From: Auanema rhodensis
Taxonomy: Eukaryota > Nematoda > Chromadorea > Rhabditida > Rhabditidae
Direction: 5' to 3'
Length of the DNA stretch: 64,000 bases
Assembly: GCA_964057225.1 (NCBI GenBank)
Contig: CAXKVF010000074.1
Location: 806,001 to 870,000, forward strand
Below are positions 8,981-22,883 of this stretch, piece after piece (the first letter of the stretch is position 1; each line of letters begins with the position of its first letter). Both the position numbers and the translations under genes were made by a program. The notes beneath the pieces were generated by a model, which saw only the letters and a list, made by a program, of their open reading frames with translations, was not told where the DNA came from and did not search any database.

Positions 8981-11620
8981 ATGCTAATTAAATGTACACG
9001 TGATGTGCACTTGGTATGTAACTCGCTTCACGTGAAAGATAAAGAGATGCGGTTTTCAAAATTAGATTCCCCATGTCCATATTAGTCTAAAAACAAATTT
9101 TTATTGATATTGGTGCATGGTAACCATGACTTTGAATTTTACGTGAACTTTAATTTATGCTAATTAAATGTACACGTGATGTGCACTTGGTATGTAACTC
9201 GCTTCACGTGAAAGATAAAGAGATGCGGTTTTCAAAATTAGATTCCCCATGTCCATATTAGTTTAAAAACAAATTTTTATTGATATTGGTGCATGGTAAC
9301 CATGACTTTGAAATTTACGTGAACTTTAATTTATGCTAATTAAATGTACACGTGATGTGCACTTGGTATGTAACTCGCTTCACGTGAGAGATAAAGAGAT
9401 GCGGTTTTCAAAATTAGATTCCCCATGTCCATATTAGTCTAAAAACAAATTTTTATTGATATTGGTGCATGGTAACCATGACTTTGAAATTTACGTGAAC
9501 TTTAATTTATGCTAATTAAATGTACACGTGATGTGCACTTGGTATGTAACTCGCTTCACGTGAAAGATAAAGAGATGCGGTTTTCAAAATTAGATTCCCC
9601 ATGTCCATATTAGTCTAAAAACAAATTTTTATTGATATTGGTGCATGGTAACCATGACTTTGAAAGTTACGTGAACTTTAATTTATGCTAATTAAATGTA
9701 CACGTGATGTGCACTTGGTATGTAACTCGCTTCACGTGAAAGATAAAGAGATGCGGTTTTCAAAATTAGATTCCCCATGTCCATATTAGTCTAAAAACAA
9801 ATTTTTATTGATATTGGTTCATGGTAACCATGACTTTGAAATTTACGTGAACTTTAATTTATGCTAATTAAATGTACACGTGATGTGCACTTGGTATGTA
9901 ACTCGCTTCACGTGAAAGATAAAGAGATGCGGTTTTCAAAATTAGATTCCCCATGTCCATATTAGTCTAAAAACAAATTTTTATTGATATTGGTGCTTGG
10001 TAACCATGACTTTGAAATTTACGTGAACTTTAATTTATGCTAATTAAATGTACACGTGATGTGCACTTGGTATGTAACTCGCTTCACGTGAAAGATGAAG
10101 AGATGCGGTTTTCAAAATTAGATTCCCCATGTCCATATTAGTCTAAAAACAAATTTTTATTGACATTGGTGCATGGTAACCATGACTTTGAAATTTACGT
10201 GAACTTTAATTTATGCTAATTAAATGTACACGTGATGTGCACTTGGTATGTAACTCGCTTCACGTGAAAGATAAAGAGATGCGGTTTTCAAAATTAGATT
10301 CCCCATGTCCATATTAGTCTAAAAACAAATTTTTATTGATATTGGTGCATGGTAACCATGACTTTGAAATTTACGTGAACTTTAATTTATGCTAATTAAA
10401 TGTACACGTGATGTGCACTTGGTATGTAACTCGCTTCACGTGAAAGATGAAGAGATGCGGTTTTCAAAATTAGATTCTCCATGTCCATATTAGTCTAAAA
10501 ACAAATTTTTATTGATATTGGTGCATGGTAACCATGACTTTGAAATTTACGTGAACTTTAATTTATGCTAATTAAATGTACACGTGATGTGCACTTGGTA
10601 TGTAACTCGCTTCACGTGTAAGATGAAGAGATGCGGTTTTCAAAATTAGATTCCCCATGTCCATATTAGTCTAAAAACAAATTTTTATTGATATTGGTGC
10701 ATGGTAACCATGACTTTGAAATTTACGTGAACTTTAATTTATGCTAATTAAATGTACACGTGATGTGCACTTGGTATGTAACTCGCTTCACGTGAAAGAT
10801 AAGGAGATGCGGTTTTCAAAATTAGATTCCCCATGTCCATATTAGTCTAAAAACAAATTTTTATTGATATTGGTGCATGGTAACCATGACTTTGAAATTT
10901 ACGTGAACTTTAATTTATGCTAATTAAATGTACACGTGATGTGCACTTGGTATGTAACTCGCTTCACGTGAAAGATAAAGAGATGCGGTTTTCAAAATTA
11001 GATTCCCCATGTCCATATTAGTCTAAAAACAAATTTTTATTGATATTGGTTCATGGTAACCATGACTTTGAAATTTACGTGAACTTTAATTTATGCTAAT
11101 TAAATGTACACGTGATGTGCACTTGGTATGTAACTCGCTTCGCGTGAAAGATAAAGAGATGCGGTTTTCAAAATTAGATTCCCCATGTCCATATTAGTCT
11201 AAAAACAAATTTTTATTGATATTGGTGCATGGTAACCATGACTTTGAAATTTACGTGAACTTTAATTTATGCTAATTAAATGTACACGTGATGTGCACTT
11301 GGTATGTAACTCGCTTCACGTGAAAGATAAAGAGATGCGGTTTTCAAAATTAGATTCCCCATGTCCATATTAGTCTAAAAACAAATTTTTATTGATATTG
11401 GTTCATGGTAACCATGACTTTGAAATTTACGTGAACTTTAATTTATGCTAATTAAATGTACACGTGATGTGCACTTGGTATGTAACTCGCTTCACGTGAA
11501 AGATAAAGAGATGCGGTTTTCAAAATTAGATTCCCCATGTCCATATTAGTCTAAAAACAAATTTTTATTGATATTGGTTCATGGTAACCATGACTTTGAA
11601 ATTTACGTGAACTTTAATTT
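8981..11620 (+). repeat. 21-monomer HOR unit, second (shortened) copy
   Basis: Fifteen monomers repeat the order of 5285-7924. The first copy (8981) keeps the 3' marker of the monomer at 5285 (a157t, gaatttt) but not its 5' marker (a56g), so the duplication breakpoint probably lies inside it. The right edge is at 11620, where the left copy continues with the a137t monomer and this one with a T135 monomer. Confidence 0.75.
9685..10916 (+). repeat. Seven-monomer block, copy 3 of 3
   Basis: Same seven markers, 21 monomers right of copy 1 and 11 right of copy 2. It is followed by T135, a50g, T135, T135, as copy 1 is, so copy 3 is closer in context to copy 1. Confidence 0.85.
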
Positions 11621-12148
11621 ATGCTAATTAAATGTACACGTGATGTGCACTTGGTATGTAACTCGCTTCACGTGAAAGATAAAGAGATGCGGTTTTCAAA
11701 ATTAGATTCCCCATGTCCATATTAGTCTAAAAACAAATTTTTATTGATATTGGTTCATGGTAACCATGACTTTGAAATTTACGTGAACTTTAATTTATGC
11801 TAATTAAATGTACACGTGATGTGCACTTGGTATGTAACTCGCTTCACGTGAAAGATAAAGAGATGCGGTTTTCAAAATTAGATTCCCCATGTCCATATTA
11901 GTTTAAAAACAAATTTTTATTGATATTGGTGCATGGTAACCATGACTTTGAAATTTACGTGAACTTTAATTCATGCTAATTAAATGTACACGTGATGTGC
12001 ACTTGGTATGTAACTCGCTTCACGTGAGAGATAAAGAGATGCGGTTTTCAAAATTAGATTCCCCATGTCCATATTGATCTAAAAACAAATTTTTATTGAT
12101 ATTGGTGCATGGTAACCATGACTTTGAAATTTACGTGAACTTTAATTT

Positions 12149-13556
12149 ATGCTAATTAAATGTACACGTGATGTGCACTTGGTATGTAACTCGCTTCAAG
12201 TGAGAGATAAAGAGATGCGGTTTTCAAAATTAGAATCCCCATGTCCATATTAGTCTAAAAACAAATTTTTATTGATATTGGTGCATGGTAACCATGACTT
12301 TGAAATTTACGTGAACTTTAATTTATGCTAATTAAATGTACACGTGATGTGCACTTGGTATGTAACTCGCTTCACGTGAAAGATAAAGAGATGCGGTTTT
12401 CAAAATTAGATTCCCCATGTCCATATTAGTCTAAAAACAAATTTTTATTGATATTGGTGCATGGTAACCATGACTTTGAAAGTTACGTGAACTTTAATTT
12501 ATGCTAATTAAATGTACACGTGATGTGCACTTGGTATGTAACTCGCTTCACGTGAAAGATAAAGAGATGCGGTTTTCAAAATTAGATTCCCCATGTCCAT
12601 ATTAGTTTAAAAACAAATTTTTATTGATATTGGTGCATGGTAACCATGACTTTGAAATTTACGTGAACTTTAATTTATGCTAATTAAATGTACACGTGAT
12701 GTGCACTTGGTATGTAACTCGCTTCACGTGAGAGATAAAGAGATGCGGTTTTCAAAATTAGAATCCCCATGTCCATATTAGTCTAAAAACAAATTTTTAT
12801 TGATATTGGTGCATGGTAACCATGACTTTGAAATTTACGTGAACTTTAATTTATGCTAATTAAATGTACACGTGATGTGCACTTGGTAAGTAACTCGCTT
12901 CACGTGAAAGATAAAGAGATGCGGTTTTCAAAATTAGATTCCCCATGTCCATATTAGTCTAAAAACAAATTTTTATTGATATTGGTGCATGGTAACCATG
13001 ACTTTGAAAGTTACGTGAACTTTAATTTATGCTAATTAAATGTACACGTGATGTGCACTTGGTATGTAACTCGCTTCACGTGAAAGATAAAGAGATGCGG
13101 TTTTCAAAATTAGATTCCCCATGTCCATATTAGTCTAAAAACAAATTTTTATTGATATTGGTTCATGGTAACCATGACTTTGAAATTTACGTGAACTTTA
13201 ATTTATGCTAATTAAATGTACACGTGATGTGCACTTGGTATGTAACTCGCTTCACGTGAAAGATGAAGAGATGCGGTTTTCAAAATTAGATTCCCCATGT
13301 CCATATTAGTCTAAAAACAAATTTTTATTGACATTGGTGCATGGTAACCATGACTTTGAAATTTACGTGAACTTTAATTTATGCTAATTAAATGTACACG
13401 TGATGTGCACTTGGTATGTAACTCGCTTCGCGTGAAAGATAAAGAGATGCGGTTTTCAAAATTAGATTCCCCATGTCCATATTAGTCTAAAAACAAATTT
13501 TTATTGATATTGGTGCATGGTAACCATGACTTTGAAATTTACGTGAACTTTAATTT
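12149..13556 (+). repeat. Eight-monomer cassette A, copy 1
   Basis: Order: c51a+a56g+t87a; t158g; c107t; a56g+t87a; t36a+t158g (ttggtaagtaa); T135; a61g+t128c; a50g. The t36a marker is rare and makes the cassette easy to trace. Copies occur at 16020-17427 and 27811-29218. A partial version (first two monomers) is at 15141-15492. Confidence 0.8.
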
Positions 13557-15844
13557 ATGCTAATTAAATGTACACGTGATGTGCACTTGGTATGTAACTC
13601 GCTTCACGTGAAAGATGAAGAGATGCGGTTTTCAAAATTAGATTCCCCATGTCCATATTAGTCTAAAAACAAATTTTTATTGATATTGGTGCATGGTAAC
13701 CATGACTTTGAAATTTACGTGAACTTTAATTTATGCTAATTAAATGTACACGTGATGTGCACTTGGTATGTAACTCGCTTCACGTGAAAGATAAGGAGAT
13801 GCGGTTTTCAAAATTAGATTCCCCATGTCCATATTAGTCTAAAAACAAATTTTTATTGATATTGGTGCATGGTAACCATGACTTTGAAATTTACGTGAAC
13901 TTTAATTTATGCTAATTAAATGTACACGTGATGTGCACTTGGTATGTAACTCGCTTCACGTGAAAGATAAAGAGATGCGGTTTTCAAAATTAGATTCCCC
14001 ATGTCCATATTAGTCTAAAAACAAATTTTTATTGATATTGGTTCATGGTAACCATGACTTTGAAATTTACGTGAACTTTAATTTATGCTAATTAAATGTA
14101 CACGTGATGTGCACTTGGTATGTAACTCGCTTCGCGTGAAAGATAAAGAGATGCGGTTTTCAAAATTAGATTCCCCATGTCCATATTAGTCTAAAAACAA
14201 ATTTTTATTGATATTGGTGCATGGTAACCATGACTTTGAAATTTACGTGAACTTTAATTTATGCTAATTAAATGTACACGTGATGTGCACTTGGTATGTA
14301 ACTCGCTTCACGTGAAAGATAAAGAGATGCGGTTTTCAAAATTAGATTCCCCATGTCCATATTAGTCTAAAAACAAATTTTTATTGATATTGGTTCATGG
14401 TAACCATGACTTTGAAATTTACGTGAACTTTAATTTATGCTAATTAAATGTACACGTGATGTGCACTTGGTATGTAACTCGCTTCACGTGAAAGATAAAG
14501 AGATGCGGTTTTCAAAATTAGATTCCCCATGTCCATATTAGTCTAAAAACAAATTTTTATTGATATTGGTTCATGGTAACCATGACTTTGAAATTTACGT
14601 GAACTTTAATTTATGCTAATTAAATGTACACGTGATGTGCACTTGGTATGTAACTCGCTTCACGTGAAAGATAAAGAGATGCGGTTTTCAAAATTAGATT
14701 CCCCATGTCCATATTAGTCTAAAAACAAATTTTTATTGATATTGGTGCATGGTAACCATGACTTTGAAATTTACGTGAACTTTAATTTATGCTAATTAAA
14801 TGTACACGTGATGTGCACTTGGTATGTAACTCGCTTCACGTGAAAGATAAAGAGATGCGGTTTTCAAAATTAGATTCCCCATGTCCATATTAGTTTAAAA
14901 ACCAATTTTTATTGATATTGGTGCATGGTAACCATGACTTTGAAATTTACGTGAACTTTAATTTATGCTAATTAAATGTACACGTGATGTGCACTTGGTA
15001 TGTAACTCGCTTCACGTGAGAGATAAAGAGATGCGGTTTTCAAAATTAGATTCCCCATGTCCATATTAGTCTAAAAACAAATTTTTATTGATATTGGTGC
15101 ATGGTAACCATGACTTTGAAATTTACGTGAACTTTAATTTATGCTAATTAAATGTACACGTGATGTGCACTTGGTATGTAACTCGCTTCAAGTGAGAGAT
15201 AAAGAGATGCGGTTTTCAAAATTAGAATCCCCATGTCCATATTAGTCTAAAAACAAATTTTTATTGATATTGGTGCATGGTAACCATGACTTTGAAATTT
15301 ACGTGAACTTTAATTTATGCTAATTAAATGTACACGTGATGTGCACTTGGTATGTAACTCGCTTCACGTGAAAGATAAAGAGATGCGGTTTTCAAAATTA
15401 GATTCCCCATGTCCATATTAGTCTAAAAACAAATTTTTATTGATATTGGTGCATGGTAACCATGACTTTGAAAGTTACGTGAACTTTAATTTATGCTAAT
15501 TAAATGTACACGTGATGTGCACTTGGTATGTAACTCGCTTCACGTGAAAGATAAAGAGATGCGGTTTTCAAAATTAGAATCCCCATGTCCATATTAGTCT
15601 AAAAACAAATTTTTATTGATATTGGTGCATGGTAACCATGACTTTGAAAGTTACGTGAACTTTAATTTATGCTAATTAAATGTACACGTGATGTGCACTT
15701 GGTATGTAACTCGCTTCACGTGAAAGATAAAGAGATGCGGTTTTCAAAATTAGATTCCCCATGTCCATATTAGTCTAAAAACAAATTTTTATTGATATTG
15801 GTTCATGGTAACCATGACTTTGAAATTTACGTGAACTTTAATTT

Positions 15845-16019
15845 ATGCTAATTAAATGTACACGTGATGTGCACTTGGTATGTAACTCGCTTCACGTGAA
15901 AGATGAAGAGATGCGGTTTTCAAAATTAGATTCCCCATGTCCATATTAGTCTAAAAACAAATTTTTATTGACATTGGTGCATGGTAACCATGACTTTGAA
16001 ATTTACGTGAACTTTAATT
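15845..16019 (+). repeat. 175-bp monomer with junction deletion (first)
   Basis: The copy carries a61g and t128c and ends aatttt-gctaatt, one base shorter than the usual aatttatgctaatt: the a that opens the next monomer is missing. Phase shifts from 5 to 4 modulo 176. The lost base is in the loop of the junction inverted repeat. Confidence 0.9.
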
Positions 16020-17427
16020 TTGCTAATTAAATGTACACGTGATGTGCACTTGGTATGTAACTCGCTTCAAGTGAGAGATAAAGAGATGCGGTTTTCAAAA
16101 TTAGAATCCCCATGTCCATATTAGTCTAAAAACAAATTTTTATTGATATTGGTGCATGGTAACCATGACTTTGAAATTTACGTGAACTTTAATTTATGCT
16201 AATTAAATGTACACGTGATGTGCACTTGGTATGTAACTCGCTTCACGTGAAAGATAAAGAGATGCGGTTTTCAAAATTAGATTCCCCATGTCCATATTAG
16301 TCTAAAAACAAATTTTTATTGATATTGGTGCATGGTAACCATGACTTTGAAAGTTACGTGAACTTTAATTTATGCTAATTAAATGTACACGTGATGTGCA
16401 CTTGGTATGTAACTCGCTTCACGTGAAAGATAAAGAGATGCGGTTTTCAAAATTAGATTCCCCATGTCCATATTAGTTTAAAAACAAATTTTTATTGATA
16501 TTGGTGCATGGTAACCATGACTTTGAAATTTACGTGAACTTTAATTTATGCTAATTAAATGTACACGTGATGTGCACTTGGTATGTAACTCGCTTCACGT
16601 GAGAGATAAAGAGATGCGGTTTTCAAAATTAGAATCCCCATGTCCATATTAGTCTAAAAACAAATTTTTATTGATATTGGTGCATGGTAACCATGACTTT
16701 GAAATTTACGTGAACTTTAATTTATGCTAATTAAATGTACACGTGATGTGCACTTGGTAAGTAACTCGCTTCACGTGAAAGATAAAGAGATGCGGTTTTC
16801 AAAATTAGATTCCCCATGTCCATATTAGTCTAAAAACAAATTTTTATTGATATTGGTGCATGGTAACCATGACTTTGAAAGTTACGTGAACTTTAATTTA
16901 TGCTAATTAAATGTACACGTGATGTGCACTTGGTATGTAACTCGCTTCACGTGAAAGATAAAGAGATGCGGTTTTCAAAATTAGATTCCCCATGTCCATA
17001 TTAGTATAAAAACAAATTTTTATTGATATTGGTTCATGGTAACCATGACTTTGAAATTTACGTGAACTTTAATTTATGCTAATTAAATGTACACGTGATG
17101 TGCACTTGGTATGTAACTCGCTTCACGTGAAAGATGAAGAGATGCGGTTTTCAAAATTAGATTCCCCATGTCCATATTAGTCTAAAAACAAATTTTTATT
17201 GACATTGGTGCATGGTAACCATGACTTTGAAATTTACGTGAACTTTAATTTATGCTAATTAAATGTACACGTGATGTGCACTTGGTATGTAACTCGCTTC
17301 GCGTGAAAGATAAAGAGATGCGGTTTTCAAAATTAGATTCCCCATGTCCATATTAGTCTAAAAACAAATTTTTATTGATATTGGTGCATGGTAACCATGA
17401 CTTTGAAATTTACGTGAACTTTAATTT
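16020..17427 (+). repeat. Eight-monomer cassette A, copy 2
   Basis: Same marker order as 12149-13556, 22 monomers to the right, with one addition: the T135 monomer (16900) carries c107a (gtataa). It directly follows the monomer with the 1-bp junction deletion. Confidence 0.8.
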
Positions 17428-18835
17428 ATGCTAATTAAATGTACACGTGATGTGCACTTGGTATGTAACTCGCTTCACGTGAAAGATAAAGAGATGCGGT
17501 TTTCAAAATTAGATTCCCCATGTGCATATTAGTCTAAAAACAAATTTTTATTGATATTGGTGCATGGTAACCATGACTTTGAAATTTACGTGAACTTTAA
17601 TTTATGCTAATTAAATGTACACGTGATGTGCACTTGGTATGTAACTCGCTTCACGTGAAAGATAAGGAGATGCGGTTTTCAAAATTAGATTCCCCATGTC
17701 CATATTAGTCTAAAAACAAATTTTTATTGATATTGGTTCATGGTAACCATGACTTTGAAATTTACGTGAACTTTAATTTATGCTAATTAAATGTATACGT
17801 GATGTGCACTTGGTATGTAACTCGCTTCACGTGAAAGATAAAGAGATGCGGTTTTCAAAATTAGATTCCCCATGTCCATATTAGTCTAAAAACAAATTTT
17901 TATTGATATTGGTTCATGGTAACCATGACTTTGAAATTTACGTGAACTTTAATTTATGCTAATTAAATGTACACGTGATGTGCACTTGGTATGTAACTCG
18001 CTTCACGTGAAAGATAAAGAGATGCGGTTTTCAAAATTAGATTCCCCATGTCCATATTAGTCTAAAAACAAATTTTTATTGATATTGGTTCATGGTAACC
18101 ATGACTTTGAAATTTACGTGAACTTTAATTTATGCTAATTAAATGTACACGTGATGTGCACTTGGTATGTAACTCGCTTCACGTGAAAGATAAAGAGATG
18201 CGGTTTTCAAAATTAGATTCCTCATGTCCATATTAGTCTAAAAACAAATTTTTATTGATATTGGTGCATGGTAACCATGACTTTGAAATTTACGTGAACT
18301 TTAATTTATGCTAATTAAATGTACACGTGATGTGCACTTGGTATGTAACTCGCTTCACGTGAAAGATAAAGAGATGCGGTTTTCAAAATTAGATTCCCCA
18401 TGTCCATATTAGTTTAAAAACAAATTTTTATTGATATTGGTGCATGGTAACCATGACTTTGAAATTTACGTGAACATTAATTTATGCTAATTAAATGTAC
18501 ACGTGATGTGCACTTGGTATGTAACTCGCTTCACGTGAAAGATAAAAAGATGCGGTTTTCAAAATTAGATTCCCCATGTCCATATTAGTCTAAAAACAAA
18601 TTTTTATTGATATTGGTGCATGGTAACCATGACTTTGAAATTTACGTGAACTTTAATTTATGCTAATTAAATGTACACGTGATGTGCACTTGGTATGTAA
18701 CTCGCTTCACGTGAAAGATAAAGAGATGCGGTTTCCAAAATTAGATTCCCCATGTCCATATTAGTTTAAAAACAAATTTTTATTGATATTGGTGCATGGT
18801 AACCATGACTTTGAAAGTTACGTGAACTTTAATTT
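16900..18835 (+). repeat. Cassette B, copy 1 (11 monomers)
   Basis: Order: c107a+T135; a61g+t128c; a50g; c97g; a63g+T135; c17t+T135 (gtatacg); T135; c91t; c107t with gaacatt; g64a (ataaaaag); t76c+c107t+t158g. The rare markers c17t, gaacatt and g64a identify the cassette. It has one monomer fewer than the other copies because the monomer at 17604 is a mosaic of two. Confidence 0.85.
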
Positions 18836-20243
18836 ATGCTAATTAAATGTACACGTGATGTGCACTTGGTATGTAACTCGCTTCACGTGAAAGATAAAGA
18901 GATGCGGTTTTCAAAATTAGATTCCCCATGTCCATATTAGTCTAAAAACAAATTTTTATTGATATTGGTTCATGGTAACCATGACTTTGAAATTTACGTG
19001 AACTTTAATTTATGCTAATTAAATGTACACGTGATGTGCACTTGGTATGTAACTCGCTTCACGTGAAAGATAAAGAGATGCGGTTTTCAAAATTAGATTC
19101 CCCATGTCCATATTAGTCTAAAAACAAATTTTTATTGATATTGGTGCTTGGTAACCATGACTTTGAAATTTACGTGAACTTTAATTTATGCTAATTAAAT
19201 GTACACGTGATGTGCACTTGGTATGTAACTCGCTTCACGTGAAAGATGAAGAGATGCGGTTTTCAAAATTAGATTCCCCATGTCCATATTAGTCTAAAAA
19301 CAAATTTTTATTGACATTGGTGCATGGTAACCATGACTTTGAAATTTACGTGAACTTTAATTTATGCTAATTAAATGTACACGTGATGTGCACTTGGTAT
19401 GTAACTCGCTTCACGTGAAAGATAAAGAGATGCGGTTTTCAAAATTAGATTCCCCATGTCCATATTAGTCTAAAAACAAATTTTTATTGATATTGGTGCA
19501 TGGTAACCATGACTTTGAAATTTACGTGAACTTTAATTTATGCTAATTAAATGTACACGTGATGTGCACTTGGTATGTAACTCGCTTCACGTGAAAGATA
19601 AGGAGATGCGGTTTTCAAAATTAGATTCCCCATGTCCATATTAGTCTAAAAACAAATTTTTATTGATATTGGTGCATGGTAACCATGACTTTGAAATTTA
19701 CGTGAACTTTAATTTATGCTAATTAAATGTACACGTGATGTGCACTTGGTATGTAACTCGCTTCACGTGAAAGATAAGGAGATGCGGTTTTCAAAATTAG
19801 ATTCCCCATGTCCATATTAGTCTAAAAACAAATTTTTATTGATATTGGTGCATGGTAACCATGACTTTGAAATTTACGTGAACTTTAATTTATGCTAATT
19901 AAATGTACACGTGATGTGCACTTGGTATGTAACTCGCTTCACGTGAAAGATAAAGAGATGCGGTTTTCAAAATTAGATTCCCCATGTCCATATTAGTCTA
20001 AAAACAAATTTTTATTGATATTGGTGCATGGTAACCATGACTTTGAAATTTACGTGAACTTTAATTTATGCTAATTAAATGTACACGTGATGTGCACTTG
20101 GTATGTAACTCGCTTCACGTGAAAGATAAAGAGATGCGGTTTTCAAAATTAGATTCCCCATGTCCATATTAGTCTAAAAACAAATTTTTATTGATATTGG
20201 TTCATGGTAACCATGACTTTGAAATTTACGTGAACTTTAATTT

Positions 20244-22355
20244 ATGCTAATTAAATGTACACGTGATGTGCACTTGGTATGTAACTCGCTTCACGTGAAA
20301 GATAAAGAGATGCGGTTTTCAAAATTAGATTCCCCATGTCCATATTAGTATAAAAACAAATTTTTATTGATATTGGTTCATGGTAACCATGACTTTGAAA
20401 TTTACGTGAACTTTAATTTATGCTAATTAAATGTACACGTGATGTGCACTTGGTATGTAACTCGCTTCACGTGAAAGATGAAGAGATGCGGTTTTCAAAG
20501 TTAGATTCCCCATGTCCATATTAGTCTAAAAACAAATTTTTATTGACATTGGTGCATGGTAACCATGACTTTGAAATTTACGTGAACTTTAATTTATGCT
20601 AATTAAATGTACACGTGATGTGCACTTGGTATGTAACTCGCTTCGCGTGAAAGATAAAGAGATGCGGTTTTCAAAATTAGATTCCCCATGTCCATATTAG
20701 TCTAAAAACAAATTTTTATTGATATTGGTGCATGGTAACCATGACTTTGAAATTTACGTGAACTTTAATTTATGCTAATTAAATGTACACGTGATGTGCA
20801 CTTGGTATGTAACTCGCTTCACGTGAAAGATAAAGAGATGCGGTTTTCAAAATTAGATTCCCCATGTGCATATTAGTCTAAAAACAAATTTTTATTGATA
20901 TTGGTGCATGGTAACCATGACTTTGAAATTTACGTGAACTTTAATTTATGCTAATTAAATGTACACGTGATGTGCACTTGGTATGTAACTCGCTTCACGT
21001 GAAAGATAAGGAGATGCGGTTTTCAAAATTAGATTCCCCATGTCCATATTAGTCTAAAAACAAATTTTTATTGATATTGGTGCATGGTAACCATGACTTT
21101 GAAATTTACGTGAACTTTAATTTATGCTAATTAAATGTACACGTGATGTGCACTTGGTATGTAACTCGCTTCACGTGAAAGATAAAGAGATGCGGTTTTC
21201 AAAATTAGATTCCCCATGTCCATATTAGTCTAAAAACAAATTTTTATTGATATTGGTTCATGGTAACCATGACTTTGAAATTTACGTGAACTTTAATTTA
21301 TGCTAATTAAATGTATACGTGATGTGCACTTGGTATGTAACTCGCTTCACGTGAAAGATAAAGAGATGCGGTTTTCAAAATTAGATTCCCCATGTCCATA
21401 TTAGTCTAAAAACAAATTTTTATTGATATTGGTTCATGGTAACCATGACTTTGAAATTTACGTGAACTTTAATTTATGCTAATTAAATGTACACGTGATG
21501 TGCACTTGGTATGTAACTCGCTTCACGTGAAAGATAAAGAGATGCGGTTTTCAAAATTAGATTCCCCATGTCCATATTAGTCTAAAAACAAATTTTTATT
21601 GATATTGGTTCATGGTAACCATGACTTTGAAATTTACGTGAACTTTAATTTATGCTAATTAAATGTACACGTGATGTGCACTTGGTATGTAACTCGCTTC
21701 ACGTGAAAGATAAAGAGATGCGGTTTTCAAAATTAGATTCCCCATGTCCATATTAGTCTAAAAACAAATTTTTATTGATATTGGTGCATGGTAACCATGA
21801 CTTTGAAATTTACGTGAACTTTAATTTATGCTAATTAAATGTACACGTGATGTGCACTTGGTATGTAACTCGCTTCACGTGAAAGATAAAGAGATGCGGT
21901 TTTCAAAATTAGATTCCCCATGTCCATATTAGTTTAAAAACAAATTTTTATTGATATTGGTGCATGGTAACCATGACTTTGAAATTTACGTGAACATTAA
22001 TTTATGCTAATTAAATGTACACGTGATGTGCACTTGGTATGTAACTCGCTTCACGTGAAAGATAAAAAGATGCGGTTTTCAAAATTAGATTCCCCATGTC
22101 CATATTAGTCTAAAAACAAATTTTTATTGATATTGGTGCATGGTAACCATGACTTTGAAATTTACGTGAACTTTAATTTATGCTAATTAAATGTACACGT
22201 GATGTGCACTTGGTATGTAACTCGCTTCACGTGAAAGATAAAGAGATGCGGTTTCCAAAATTAGATTCCCCATGTCCATATTAGTTTAAAAACAAATTTT
22301 TATTGATATTGGTGCATGGTAACCATGACTTTGAAATTTACGTGAACTTTAATTT
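20244..22355 (+). repeat. Cassette B, copy 2 (12 monomers)
   Basis: Same order as 16900-18835 but with separate a63g (20948) and T135 (21124) monomers. The last monomer (22180) has t76c and c107t but lacks t158g. It is followed by plain, a63g, a63g, plain, T135, as after copy 1 (19364-20243) once the T135, a137t and a61g+t128c monomers of copy 1 are left out. Confidence 0.85.
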
Positions 22356-22883
22356 ATGCTAATTAAATGTACACGTGATGTGCACTTGGTATGTAACTCG
22401 CTTCACGTGAAAGATAAAGAGATGCGGTTTTCAAAATTAGATTCCCCATGTCCATATTAGTCTAAAAACAAATTTTTATTGATATTGGTGCATGGTAACC
22501 ATGACTTTGAAATTTACGTGAACTTTAATTTATGCTAATTAAATGTACACGTGATGTGCACTTGGTATGTAACTCGCTTCACGTGAAAGATAAGGAGATG
22601 CGGTTTTCAAAATTAGATTCCCCATGTCCATATTAGTCTAAAAACAAATTTTTATTGATATTGGTGCATGGTAACCATGACTTTGAAATTTACGTGAACT
22701 TTAATTTATGCTAATTAAATGTACACGTGATGTGCACTTGGTATGTAACTCGCTTCACGTGAAAGATAAGGAGATGCGGTTTTCAAAATTAGATTCCCCA
22801 TGTCCATATTAGTCTAAAAACAAATTTTTATTGATATTGGTGCATGGTAACCATGACTTTGAAATTTACGTGAACTTTAATTT

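Noticed and set aside
16016-16022. Homopolymer sequencing error explaining the 1-bp deletion
   Set aside because: The lost a is not within a homopolymer run, and the same deletion occurs in two places with the same flanking markers, so inheritance is more likely.
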